A stretch of DNA of 64,000 bases, from NCBI GenBank assembly GCA_016706055.1, contig JADJKL010000011.1, forward strand, positions 62,001 through 126,000, written 5' to 3'. The translations under genes and the position numbers were made by a program. This DNA is from Chitinophagaceae bacterium (lineage in GTDB: Bacteria > Bacteroidota > Bacteroidia > Chitinophagales > Chitinophagaceae). Each line of letters starts with the position of its first letter. The first letter of the stretch is position 1. Shown here in pieces: positions 53,843-62,060 of this stretch. The notes beneath the pieces are model-generated. The model saw only the letters and a list, made by a program, of their open reading frames with translations, was not told the origin of the DNA and made no database searches.

Positions 53843-53893
53843 TCAATAGTCCCGTCCGGCAAGCCATCCGGGCAGGCAATAGTTAATAGTCAG
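53837..53893. repeat. CAATAGT heptamers with a nested REP palindrome
   Basis: CAATAGT, CAATAGT at 53837-53850, then a 26-bp palindrome (CCCGTCCGG...CATCCGGGCAGG) at 53851-53876, then CAATAGT, TAATAGT at 53877-53890. The palindrome matches that in the gmhA C-terminus. Confidence 0.7.
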
Positions 53894-53896
53894 TTT

Positions 53897-54394
53897 ATGA
53901 AGAAGTGTAAGTTATTATTGTTTTTGTTATTTCTTGTTTTTGCAAATGTGCAAGGGCAAGAGATTAAAAGTGTAAAGATTACTGATGTAGAAAAGATTAT
54001 TGCTGAAAGCAAAACTCCTTTAATCGTTAATATGTGGGCTACTTGGTGCAAACCATGTGTTGAGGAACTTCCTTACTTTTTGGAAGAAGTGAATAAGTAT
54101 AATGCTTCGAAAGGAACAGCGGATAGTATTCAACTATTACTGGTTAGCTTTGATTTTGCACTTTCATTTCCCGACGGCATTTCAAAATTTGCTACGAAAA
54201 GAAATATCAATGCGCCAATAGTTTGGTTGAATGAAACCAATGCAGATTATTTTTGCCCTAAGATAGATGCCAAATGGTCGGGAGCAATTCCGGCAACCTT
54301 ATTTATCAATAATAAATCCGGTTACCGGAATTTTGTTGAAGAACAAATCTCCCATGACCAATTGAAAGATGAAATCAAGGCTATACTAAAATAA
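53897..54394 (+). CDS. TlpA/ResA-like thioredoxin-fold protein
   Basis: A 165-residue secreted protein: signal peptide ending VQGQ, then the active site MWATWCKPCVEELPYF with cysteines 51 and 54, and NINAPIVWLNETNADYF. It is likely a periplasmic disulfide reductase. The C-terminus is close to the convergent gene at 54397. Confidence 0.9.
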   Translation: MKKCKLLLFLLFLVFANVQGQEIKSVKITDVEKIIAESKTPLIVNMWATWCKPCVEELPYFLEEVNKYNASKGTADSIQLLLVSFDFALSFPDGISKFATKRNINAPIVWLNETNADYFCPKIDAKWSGAIPATLFINNKSGYRNFVEEQISHDQLKDEIKAILK

Positions 54395-54396
54395 GG

Positions 54397-54594
54397 TTAT
54401 CTAATTTCTTCCCTTTTCATTTCTTCATTCGCCTTTGCCACCATATATAGGAAGTAAATTCCTGCTCCAAGACTTGTTAAGGCCAGAATTATTCCCATTA
54501 CACTTTGGTGATAGATAGCCTTAGCAAGACAAAATCCAACTAAGACCATAAAGCCGATAATGATAAGCCGGTTGATTGTTTGTTTGGATAGCAT
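54397..54594 (-). CDS. Small two-helix membrane protein
   Basis: A 65-residue protein with two hydrophobic helices (about 11-28 and 34-52) and a charged C-terminus (KANEEMKREEIR). No known family. Convergent with the TlpA-like gene, 2 bp apart. Confidence 0.6.
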   Translation of the reverse strand: MLSKQTINRLIIIGFMVLVGFCLAKAIYHQSVMGIILALTSLGAGIYFLYMVAKANEEMKREEIR

Positions 54595-54691
54595 AAGCTG
54601 TAGTTTTAATTCCGCTGAGGGCGGAAGTGATAAAAAATAGCGTCAGTTGCCTATTTGGATGCATCCATAAAAACATTCCATAAAATTTTGC

Positions 54692-54723
54692 AAAAAAAAA
54701 TCCTCCGAGTTTTCCGGAGGATT
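54692..54723 (-). terminator. Terminator of the redoxin gene
   Basis: On the minus strand AATCCTCCG, loop GAAAACT, CGGAGGATT, then a T-run: a 9-bp perfect stem, 25 bp after the stop. Confidence 0.88.
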
Positions 54724-54747
54724 AAAGGAATTATTAAAAATAGGAGG

Positions 54748-55356
54748 CTATTTATTTCTTTTTATACTACAACCTATGGATTTTGACTCTTTTACTGACA
54801 CATCTTTGCCCGACTTCATTTCATCAATAGCTATTTCCAGATGCTTGCGGCCAGCTGCATTGGCATCCCCTGGATGATCATCTATAGCACCATGATAAGT
54901 GAGTTTATTATTGTTGTCGAATAAGAAACATTCTGGTGTTTTGTTGGCACCAAAGGCATCAGCCATTTCAGAATTCTTATCAACCAGATAGTGCCATTTG
55001 TAATTCTGTTTCAACGCATATTCTTTCATGGCTTCATAAGAATCTTCATTGCCACGATAAGCTTCATTTGAATTAAGGATAACAACACCAATATCGTTTG
55101 CTAAAGCATATTGGCTAATCTCATTTGTTCTTCCCTGATTTTTTTCTACATACGGGCATGTATTACAGCTAAACATTACCAGCAAGCCATTTTTCTTTTT
55201 TGCATCTTTAAAAGAAACGTTTTCACCAGCTGTATTCAGCATTTTCTGATCAGCTTTAGGAAGCGATGCTCCAATTGGTAATGGATCACTTACAGGAAAT
55301 AATGTGATGGCAGCAATAGCGGCAATAGGTAATGCAGAAAATAATATTTTTTTCAT
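54748..55356 (-). CDS. Secreted redoxin/AhpC-TSA-like protein
   Basis: A 202-residue thioredoxin-fold protein with signal peptide (MKKILFSALPIAAIAAITLF) and CNTCPYVEKNQGR, a CxxC variant with Pro after it. The GANKTPECFLFDNNNKLTYHGAIDD stretch is the cis-proline region. This pattern is typical of the redoxin-domain proteins often paired with metal or cytochrome maturation genes, but no such gene is near. Function inferred only as thiol chemistry in the periplasm. Confidence 0.85.
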   Translation of the reverse strand: MKKILFSALPIAAIAAITLFPVSDPLPIGASLPKADQKMLNTAGENVSFKDAKKKNGLLVMFSCNTCPYVEKNQGRTNEISQYALANDIGVVILNSNEAYRGNEDSYEAMKEYALKQNYKWHYLVDKNSEMADAFGANKTPECFLFDNNNKLTYHGAIDDHPGDANAAGRKHLEIAIDEMKSGKDVSVKESKSIGCSIKRNK

Positions 55357-55394
55357 GTTTCTATTTTTTACTTATATCCTCAAATTTCGTGCAA

Positions 55395-56363
55395 TTATTC
55401 CGATTTGTCAGTACCGTCGGGAGATTTATCTTTCCGTTCATCGGCAATTTTTTTAAGAGAACTGATGCTTACATTTAATTCAAACCCAATTAATAAAACA
55501 AGAGAATTAATAAATATAAGTATCATGATTATCAGTACTGTACCAATAGATCCATATAATTGATTATATGTTCCAAAGCGACTAACCCACCATGAAAAAA
55601 GAATCGTCATTAATAACATTAGAAAAGTTGCTAATATGGAGCCGGGGTTTATGAATCTCCATTTTTTGTGAACGGCAGGAGCATAGCGATAGATTAATGA
55701 TATGCAAGCAAAAAATAGCAATACGATTACAATCCATCTGCCATTCAGAATAATATACCTGACTGTTTCATTTTCAATTCCCAACAACTCCAAAACAGCT
55801 TCTCTTCCTATCAGGAGTAACACGGAAACAATTACTATTAAAAATAAGATTAATGTAATTTTTAATGCTATGCCTCTCATCTGCAAACCTTTTCTTTTTT
55901 TAAATCCTATATAGTTTTGATCAAAGGATCGCATAATGCCCATCAAAGCATTTGATGAGAAGAACATTGATAAGATAAAACTCAGTGATAATAATCCGTT
56001 TCTAGGTTTATTAATAAAGTCTTTTAAAAAACTTATTAATACCGCATTATCTTTTTCGCCGGGAATAACATCCCTTATCAAGCCATACAACTGGTTCTCG
56101 AACTGTTCTGTAATAGGAACGAAGGGCAGCAATGTGAAAAGAAAAATTAATGCTGGCGGAATGGCCATTACAAAGTTAAAAGCAATGGAAGATGCTCTTT
56201 CTGTCATTCCTACAGTTTTTACCTGTGATACAAAAAATTGTACAACATCATATAAAGGAATACCTCTGAAACCAGGGAAAGAAGTCTCTTTGCTTTTGTC
56301 TATAATCTGTTTTACCAGCGGCGCATTTGCAAACTTAGTTCCTATCTTAGATAACACCGGCAT
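55395..56363 (-). CDS. YihY/BrkB-family membrane protein
   Basis: A 322-residue protein with six membrane helices and the family pattern: MTERASSIAFNFVMAIPPALIFLFTLLPFVP, SNALMGIMRSFDQNYIGFKKRKG, and WRFINPGSILATFLMLLMTILFSWWVSRFGTYNQLYGSIG. The family's real role is unclear. The ATG shares a base with the mltG stop (TAATG), so the two are coupled. Confidence 0.9.
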   Translation of the reverse strand: MPVLSKIGTKFANAPLVKQIIDKSKETSFPGFRGIPLYDVVQFFVSQVKTVGMTERASSIAFNFVMAIPPALIFLFTLLPFVPITEQFENQLYGLIRDVIPGEKDNAVLISFLKDFINKPRNGLLSLSFILSMFFSSNALMGIMRSFDQNYIGFKKRKGLQMRGIALKITLILFLIVIVSVLLLIGREAVLELLGIENETVRYIILNGRWIVIVLLFFACISLIYRYAPAVHKKWRFINPGSILATFLMLLMTILFSWWVSRFGTYNQLYGSIGTVLIIMILIFINSLVLLIGFELNVSISSLKKIADERKDKSPDGTDKSE

Positions 56364-57397
56364 TATTGATTCTCCTTTGCTTTTTTAGTTGAGTCCATTC
56401 TTCTTGTTAATTCCTGCTGATACATTCTTGCATACTTTAAATGATCATTATAGTTGCTGGTGAAGATACTGGTACCATCAAACTTATGACTGGCGACAAA
56501 ATATAAGTAGTCCGTTTTTGGCGCATCAAGCACTGCATCAATGGATTCAATTGATGGTGTACAAATTGGCCCGGGCGGAATGCCTGCATACATATAAGTA
56601 TTAAAACGGGAGTCTGTTTTGAGATGAACACCCGTTACTCTTTTCAATGCAAAATTCTTCATGGCGAATTTTACTGTTGGGTCCGCTTGTAATTTCATGC
56701 CTATTTTTATTCTGTTCAGATAAGTACTTGCTATGTTATATTTATCTGCTTTCTTATTAGTCTCTTCTTCTACAATAGATGCAATAGTAGAAACTTCCAA
56801 CGGAGTCAGCTTCAAACTATCGGCTTTTACTTTTCTTTCATTGGTCCAGAATTTTTTATAGGCAGTATTGAAATCTTCAAAAATAGATTCCGGTGTACTG
56901 TTCCATATTTCGCTATAGGTGTAAGGCATTACAACTGCCATTACTGTATTTGTGTCCAGTCCGTATTCTTTTAATTTCTCATTGTTGTTCAGCAGATTAA
57001 TCATTTGCAAAGAATCAAATTCAAATAAATTGCCAACCTTTTTTGCGAGGTCTTCTCTGGTTCTGATTTTTGTAATTACAAGATTTAGTTTACTCTGATC
57101 TCCACTGCGCAACATTCTGACTAATTTAAAAAGGCTCATCCCTTTTGTGATCTTATATCTTCCAGGTTTTATATTATTAAAGCGAAGTATTTTTTTTGCA
57201 TAATCGAACCATGTAGTTGATGTGATGAATTTCTTTTCAACCAGCTCGTTTTTTACATCAGCATAGGTTGCACCAGTTTTTACATAGAAGAATTCTCCTG
57301 ATGGGGTAGCGGTGACCGGACCAAAAAATTTATAAGCGATAAAAGCTCCGGCGATTAATATTAGTACAACGATCCCAAAAAATATTTTCTTTTTCAT
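56363..57397 (-). CDS. mltG: Endolytic murein transglycosylase MltG
   Basis: A 344-residue YceG-type protein with an N-terminal membrane anchor and a LysM-like region (YKITKGMSLFKLVRMLRSGDQ). The catalytic part has IASIVEEETNKKADKYNIASTYLNRIKIGMKLQADPTVKFA with the active Glu, then YAGIPPGPICTPSIESIDAVLDAPKTDYLYFVA. It cuts nascent glycan strands at the membrane and so limits their length. Confidence 0.95.
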   Translation of the reverse strand: MKKKIFFGIVVLILIAGAFIAYKFFGPVTATPSGEFFYVKTGATYADVKNELVEKKFITSTTWFDYAKKILRFNNIKPGRYKITKGMSLFKLVRMLRSGDQSKLNLVITKIRTREDLAKKVGNLFEFDSLQMINLLNNNEKLKEYGLDTNTVMAVVMPYTYSEIWNSTPESIFEDFNTAYKKFWTNERKVKADSLKLTPLEVSTIASIVEEETNKKADKYNIASTYLNRIKIGMKLQADPTVKFAMKNFALKRVTGVHLKTDSRFNTYMYAGIPPGPICTPSIESIDAVLDAPKTDYLYFVASHKFDGTSIFTSNYNDHLKYARMYQQELTRRMDSTKKAKENQ

Positions 57398-57440
57398 AGT
57401 ATAGGCTATAATTTAATTACTCATGGAGTTCAATATAAAT

Positions 57441-57469
57441 AAAAAACCCTGTCTCAAGGAGGCAGGGTT
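57441..57469 (-). terminator. Terminator of the secG operon
   Basis: On the minus strand AACCCTG and CAGGGTT pair around an 11-base loop and are followed by a T-run, 28 bp after the secG stop. Confidence 0.82.
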
Positions 57470-57496
57470 CTAAAATTTATACAGCGTTTATATTAA

Positions 57497-57853
57497 TTAA
57501 GGCGTTTGTGGCGTAGTAGGTGCAGGAGTTGGTGTCAATGGCACCGTATTCGATGGCAAAGGCTGCGAAGTAGATGGAACCGGCGCACCAGTAGCATCAA
57601 TTGTTCTGTCCGGCACCGTTGACGACGATTTTGAGATAAAGAACACTGAAAGCATACATAATGCTCCTACAAGACCTGCAAAAATCCATGTTCCTTTTTC
57701 AAGCACATCGTTTGTTTGTTTTACACCCATAAATTGGCTGCTAAAACCGCCAATACTTCCGGCCAAACCGCCGCCTTTAGGGTTTTGAACTAGTACAATC
57801 AGACCAAGTGCTACAGACGCAATAACTATAAGTATTATGAAAAGGGTTGTCAT
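57497..57853 (-). CDS. secG: Preprotein translocase subunit SecG
   Basis: A 118-residue protein with two membrane helices and the SecG pattern: FIILIVIASVALGLIVLVQNPKGGGLAGSIGGFSSQFMGVKQTNDVLEKGTWIFA. The C-terminal 35 residues are a proline/threonine-rich tail longer than in Escherichia coli, common in Bacteroidota. It ends the operon that begins with the sigma54 activator. Confidence 0.95.
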   Translation of the reverse strand: MTTLFIILIVIASVALGLIVLVQNPKGGGLAGSIGGFSSQFMGVKQTNDVLEKGTWIFAGLVGALCMLSVFFISKSSSTVPDRTIDATGAPVPSTSQPLPSNTVPLTPTPAPTTPQTP

Positions 57854-57854
57854 C

Positions 57855-58687
57855 TTAATTTGTTTTCTTTAATTCTTCTATTTTCGCTGCAAAATAAGTG
57901 CTTTTAGAGGGATCAAGCAAACTTAATTTGGTATAAATATCAATCGCTTTGGCTTTATTGCCTTGTTTTTCCCAAACTTCTGCCATTGCAATCGTTAGAA
58001 TTTCTTTTTCTTGTATTGAATGTTCCGCCATTTGCTCCACTTTTTTATTCGCCAAAGGCTCTTCGCTAATTGAATTTTCGACAGATGGAAGCCTTTTCAT
58101 GGTTTTTAACCAATCTGTAAAACTTCTTAATTGCTTCCCAAATTTGTCTGTCGGTTTCTCTTCTTCTTTAAAATTGATGCCTTGTGAGGCAAAATAATCT
58201 ACAGTGTGAAAGGGTTCAAATAAGAGTTCAGACTTTGAACTTTCTATCGGTTCAAATTTAAAAGTTGGTAACTCAATTGAATCGTCATTTTCGGAGTTTG
58301 CCGTTTCTTCCGTTTCGTCAGGAAGTGAAGTTGAATCAGCTATATTCACTATCTCTTCTTCTTTTATTTCAATTAGAGGAGCCTCTGTTATTTTTCTTTA
58401 ATTGTTTCAACAGGCTCTTCTTTCTTTTTTTCAACAACTGTTGCGTCACCAGTATCGTTCAGTATTTTTTTTACCCATAATGGATTATGAAAGAAGAGAA
58501 TAGTTTTTTGAAGTTGTTCGTCGTATGCTGAAACATTTTCAACCTGCATTTTTTTTGTAAGTAATAATTGTGCTGCACCAAAATGCGGATGACGGTCGGC
58601 ATACTCTTTTACCTCCTGCAGACTACAATTCTCCAGCGAATCTTTTTCCAATAATGATTTTACTAATTGATCAATCTGAACATTCAT
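57855..58687 (-). CDS. Tetratricopeptide-like hypothetical protein (frameshifted)
   Basis: About 277 residues after repair of one base in the T5 run at 58391-58395, which joins ETIKEKITEAPLIEIKEEEIVNIADST. The N-terminal part is helical and soluble (MNVQIDQLVKSLLEKDSLENC, YADRHPHFGAAQLLLTKKM). A glutamate-rich middle follows, and the C-terminus has one TPR-like pair (LTIAMAEVWEKQGNKAKAIDIYTKLSLLDPSKSTYFAAKI). It sits between lptE and secG, a position conserved in relatives. Function unknown. Confidence 0.82.
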
Positions 58688-58708
58688 AATTTACAAGATA
58701 AGAACTGA

Positions 58709-59233
58709 TTACCAGTTAGAAAAAAGCTTATTAAATATTTCATCCGTTATTGTGCGGACGATTTCGTCGCTCAATGCATTTTCTGCCTGTTGAAAAGATT
58801 GGTCTCCTTTAAATTCAAAACTTCTTGAAACATCATATTCCGTAGTTTTTTCTCCTTTACGGTTGTTTAAAATAATATGAACAGAAACGGTAAGCCTGTT
58901 ATTGGCGACTTGCTGCCCAGATATTGCAGAAGTGCTGAAATTGTATTCTGATATATAACCACTGATTTCCCAATCTGCATTATCACTATTTGTTTGTGAA
59001 AGCTTGGTTTGACCAACTATTTTCTGGCGAAGTTTATCCGAAAGACGTTGACTTATTTGTGGGTTAACGTATCTCGCCTTGTTTAACAGTTGAACAATCT
59101 TTACAGTTTTAATACTGTCGGGTATAGTTGCTTCATTGAACTTATAAATATTACAACTGCTATTGCTTAAGACTGCAAAAAGCAACAGAATAGCAGGCAC
59201 AACAAGTATTGATATTTTTTTTATTGTATTCAT
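58709..59233 (-). CDS. LptE-family outer membrane LPS-assembly lipoprotein
   Basis: A 174-residue lipoprotein (lipobox SNSSC, Cys 27) with the Bacteroidota LptE pattern: NIYKFNEATIPDSIKTVKIVQLLNKARYVNPQISQRLSDKLRQKI, and QAENALSDEIVRTITDEIFNKLFSNW at the end. It plugs LptD in LPS export. The ATG overlaps the sigma54 activator stop by one base. Confidence 0.85.
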   Translation of the reverse strand: MNTIKKISILVVPAILLLFAVLSNSSCNIYKFNEATIPDSIKTVKIVQLLNKARYVNPQISQRLSDKLRQKIVGQTKLSQTNSDNADWEISGYISEYNFSTSAISGQQVANNRLTVSVHIILNNRKGEKTTEYDVSRSFEFKGDQSFQQAENALSDEIVRTITDEIFNKLFSNW

Positions 59234-60462
59234 TAGTCTTCTATATCGTATTCTTTTAATTTTCTGTATAATGTTCTTTCGCTGATGCCAAGGTCTAATG
59301 CCGCATCTTTTCTTTTGCTCTTATGTTTTTTCAAGGCTTTAATAATCAGTTCTCTTTCTTTGTCAACGATGTTCAAGCTTTCTTCCACTTCCACATGATC
59401 ATGAATATCGTTATTCATTAGCACTGGTTGTGAAGATTGTAATGCTTGCTGCGTCATTTTTGGTTGCAATGATTCTGAACTTTTCAATTCTTGCAAATCA
59501 TTCATAAATGACTGACTATGGTTTGCCATTTCAGGATTTTGCAGCACATCCAAAAACATTCTTTTTAATTCTGTTACATCTTTCTTCATATCAAAAAAAA
59601 GTTTGTAAAGAATTTCTCTTTCATTGGCAAACTCATGAGAGTTGCCATTAGCAGACGCTAATATAGGCATCCTATTATTGGAATAAGGCTGCAAAAACTT
59701 GTTGAGATCTTTTGCTGTAATTAATTTATCATGAGAAAGAACAGAAATCTGTTCTGCAATATTCTTTAATTCTCTCACATTGCCCGGCCAGGGATAGTTT
59801 ATTAACAGTTGTTTTGCTTCCTCATCTAATTGTACAGGTGCAGCTTTATATTTATCTGCAAAATCTGATGCAAATTTTCTGAACAGTATATGAATATCTT
59901 CCGGTCTGTCGTGTAAAGAAGGTACTCTGATGGGAACAGTGCTTAACCTGTAATAAAGATCTTCTCTAAATTTTCCCATCTGCACTAGCTGTAATAAATC
60001 TTTATTAGTAGCGGCAATAACTCTTACATCTGTTTTCTGCACTTTGGATGAACCTACCCGAATGAATTCACCTGTTTCCAGTACACGGAGTAATCTTGCC
60101 TGTGTGCCCAATGGTAATTCGCCAATTTCATCTAAGAAAATTGTTCCTCCATTTACCGTTTCAAAATACCCCTTTCTTGAATCTGCTGCTCCGGTAAAAG
60201 AACCCTTTTCATGTCCGAATAATTCGGAATCAATGGTGCCTTCAGGAATTGCTCCGCAGTTTACGGCGATAAATGGATTATGTTTTCTGGGAGAAAGTGA
60301 ATGAATGATTTGTGAGAAAACTTCTTTACCTACACCACTTTCTCCATTTATTAAAACGGTAAGGTCAGTGTTGGTAACTTGCGTTGCCACCTGCAATGCA
60401 TAATTCAATGCAGGGGCGTTACCTATAATACCAAACCGATTTTTTATACTTTGAATTTCCAT
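59233..60462 (-). CDS. Sigma54-dependent activator without receiver domain
   Basis: A 409-residue protein that begins directly with the AAA+ domain (Walker A GESGVGKE at 40-47; GSFTGA in place of GAFTGA at 87-92; GGTIFLDEIGELP Walker B; NYPWPGNVRELKN). A linker and a Fis-type helix-turn-helix (KHKSKRKDAALDLGISERTLYRKLKEYDI) follow. There is no N-terminal sensor, so control must come from partners or expression. The downstream genes (lptE, the TPR-like gene, secG) concern the envelope. Confidence 0.92.
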   Translation of the reverse strand: MEIQSIKNRFGIIGNAPALNYALQVATQVTNTDLTVLINGESGVGKEVFSQIIHSLSPRKHNPFIAVNCGAIPEGTIDSELFGHEKGSFTGAADSRKGYFETVNGGTIFLDEIGELPLGTQARLLRVLETGEFIRVGSSKVQKTDVRVIAATNKDLLQLVQMGKFREDLYYRLSTVPIRVPSLHDRPEDIHILFRKFASDFADKYKAAPVQLDEEAKQLLINYPWPGNVRELKNIAEQISVLSHDKLITAKDLNKFLQPYSNNRMPILASANGNSHEFANEREILYKLFFDMKKDVTELKRMFLDVLQNPEMANHSQSFMNDLQELKSSESLQPKMTQQALQSSQPVLMNNDIHDHVEVEESLNIVDKERELIIKALKKHKSKRKDAALDLGISERTLYRKLKEYDIED

Positions 60463-60481
60463 GCCACTATTCTTTCTAAAT

Positions 60482-61903
60482 TTATTTAATAATTTTTCCC
60501 AGTAATGTTCCTTGTGTGCAACTAGTTGCTTCCACCATTACATAGTCGCCTTTCATTAATTGATTTTCTTCTTTCGGGAATACAAAAACTTTTCCCTGCG
60601 AATTTTTTCCCATCCAGTCAGTCTCACTTTTCTTACTATCGCCTTCTATTAATATTTTAAATGATTGGCCAATATCTTTTAGATTGCTTTCTAATGAAAG
60701 TTTATTTTGTAATGCCACTACTTCATACAACCTTCTTTTCTTTTCTTCTAATGGTACATCATCAGTATATCTTTTCTGTGCCAGTGTGCCCGGCCTTTCA
60801 GAATAGTAATACATATAAGCAGAATGATACTGTGCATATTCCATAATGCTCAATGTGTCCTGATGATCTTTTTCTTCTTCTGTGCAAAATCCGGTAATAA
60901 TATCTGCACTAATACCACAATGTGGAATTATTTCTTTTATCCTTGCAACTTTAGCCATATACCATTCTCTGGTATAAGTGCGGTTCATCAATTGAAGCAC
61001 TCTTGTAGAACCGCTTTGCACTGGAAGATGAATGTGGTCACATACATTCTCATATTTATTTATTGTAAACAAAACTTCGTCCGTAATATCTTTTGGATGT
61101 GATGTTGAAAAACGAACTCGTAACAAAGGAGAAATTAATGCTACTTTTTCTAACAGCATTGCAAATGTTATGGCAACATCTTTTTCTTCATCCATGAAGT
61201 GATAACTGTCCACATTTTGACCAAGCAATGTTACTTCTCTGAATCCTTGATCAAATAAATCTTTACTTTCAGCAATAATACTTTCAGCACTTCGGCTTCT
61301 TTCTCTTCCTCTGGTAAATGGAACCACACAAAAGGAACACATATTATTACAGCCACGCATAATGCTTACAAAAGCTGTAACACCATTACTATTTAAACGA
61401 ATGGGAGAAATATCAGCATAAGTTTCGTCACGGCTTAATAAAACATTTACTGCTTTTTGTCCGGTTTCTGCTTCTTCAACTAATGCCGGAAGAGTTCTGT
61501 AAGCATCTGGCCCAACTACTAAGTCAACCAGTTTCTCTTCTTCAATAAATTTTGATTTCAATCGTTCAGCCATGCAGCCGAGCACACCAACTAGCAATCC
61601 TTTTTTCTTATGTTTTAATGATCTGAATTCTGTCAGCCTTTTGCGAACAGTCATCTCTGCTTTTTCCCGGATGGAACAGGTGTTAATAAAAATCAGGTCG
61701 GCTTCTTCTAAGTTTTTAGTGGCTCCAAATCCTTCATTATTTAATATGGAAGCTACTATTTCACTATCCGCAAAGTTCATAGCACAGCCATAGCTTTCTA
61801 TAAAGAACCTTTTCTTATAGTTATTTGGATCTTCTGGAAACGGGGCGAAAGCCTCACCCAGTCTCGTTTCATCATGCACTTTATCTGACACATAGTCAAG
61901 CAT
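60482..61903 (-). CDS. miaB: tRNA-2-methylthio-N6-isopentenyladenosine synthase MiaB
   Basis: About 473 residues from ATG 61903. N-terminal UPF0004 domain with three cysteines (FIESYGCAMN, NTCSIREKA, GVLGCMAERL), radical-SAM CxxxCxxC in MRGCNNMCSFCVVPFTRGRE, then TRAM domain at the end. It methylthiolates ms2i6A37 in tRNAs reading UNN codons. A longer start at 61939 would translate through the -7 box. Confidence 0.96.
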   Translation of the reverse strand: MLDYVSDKVHDETRLGEAFAPFPEDPNNYKKRFFIESYGCAMNFADSEIVASILNNEGFGATKNLEEADLIFINTCSIREKAEMTVRKRLTEFRSLKHKKKGLLVGVLGCMAERLKSKFIEEEKLVDLVVGPDAYRTLPALVEEAETGQKAVNVLLSRDETYADISPIRLNSNGVTAFVSIMRGCNNMCSFCVVPFTRGRERSRSAESIIAESKDLFDQGFREVTLLGQNVDSYHFMDEEKDVAITFAMLLEKVALISPLLRVRFSTSHPKDITDEVLFTINKYENVCDHIHLPVQSGSTRVLQLMNRTYTREWYMAKVARIKEIIPHCGISADIITGFCTEEEKDHQDTLSIMEYAQYHSAYMYYYSERPGTLAQKRYTDDVPLEEKKRRLYEVVALQNKLSLESNLKDIGQSFKILIEGDSKKSETDWMGKNSQGKVFVFPKEENQLMKGDYVMVEATSCTQGTLLGKIIK

Positions 61904-61922
61904 GGAGTAAAAATTAGAACAG

Positions 61923-61930
61923 CAAATATA
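61923..61930 (-). promoter_or_regulatory. -7 box for miaB
   Basis: The minus strand reads TATATTTG, a TAnnTTTG match, 19 bp before ATG 61903. It supports that start. Confidence 0.55.
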
Positions 61931-62039
61931 CAAATTCATGCCCTAATTGCGACAGTATGTCAGAGCTTTAAGAAAACTCATTTGTTTATGCTATCACTTG
62001 TTAGTATTCTCTTTTTCAGTTAGTTAGCAAGCTAAATAA

Positions 62040-62047
62040 TATATTTG
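62040..62047 (+). promoter_or_regulatory. -7 box for the TonB-linked receptor gene
   Basis: TATATTTG, 13 bp before GTG 62061, implying a short leader of about 8 bases. Same sequence as the miaB box on the other strand. Confidence 0.55.
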
Positions 62048-62060
62048 CGTCTAATTTTGT

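Noticed and set aside
8315..58395. Programmed ribosomal frameshifting as the reason for split genes
   Set aside because: The breaks occur in nine unrelated genes, at varying sequences without a shared slippery heptamer and downstream structure, and all need the same one-base correction.
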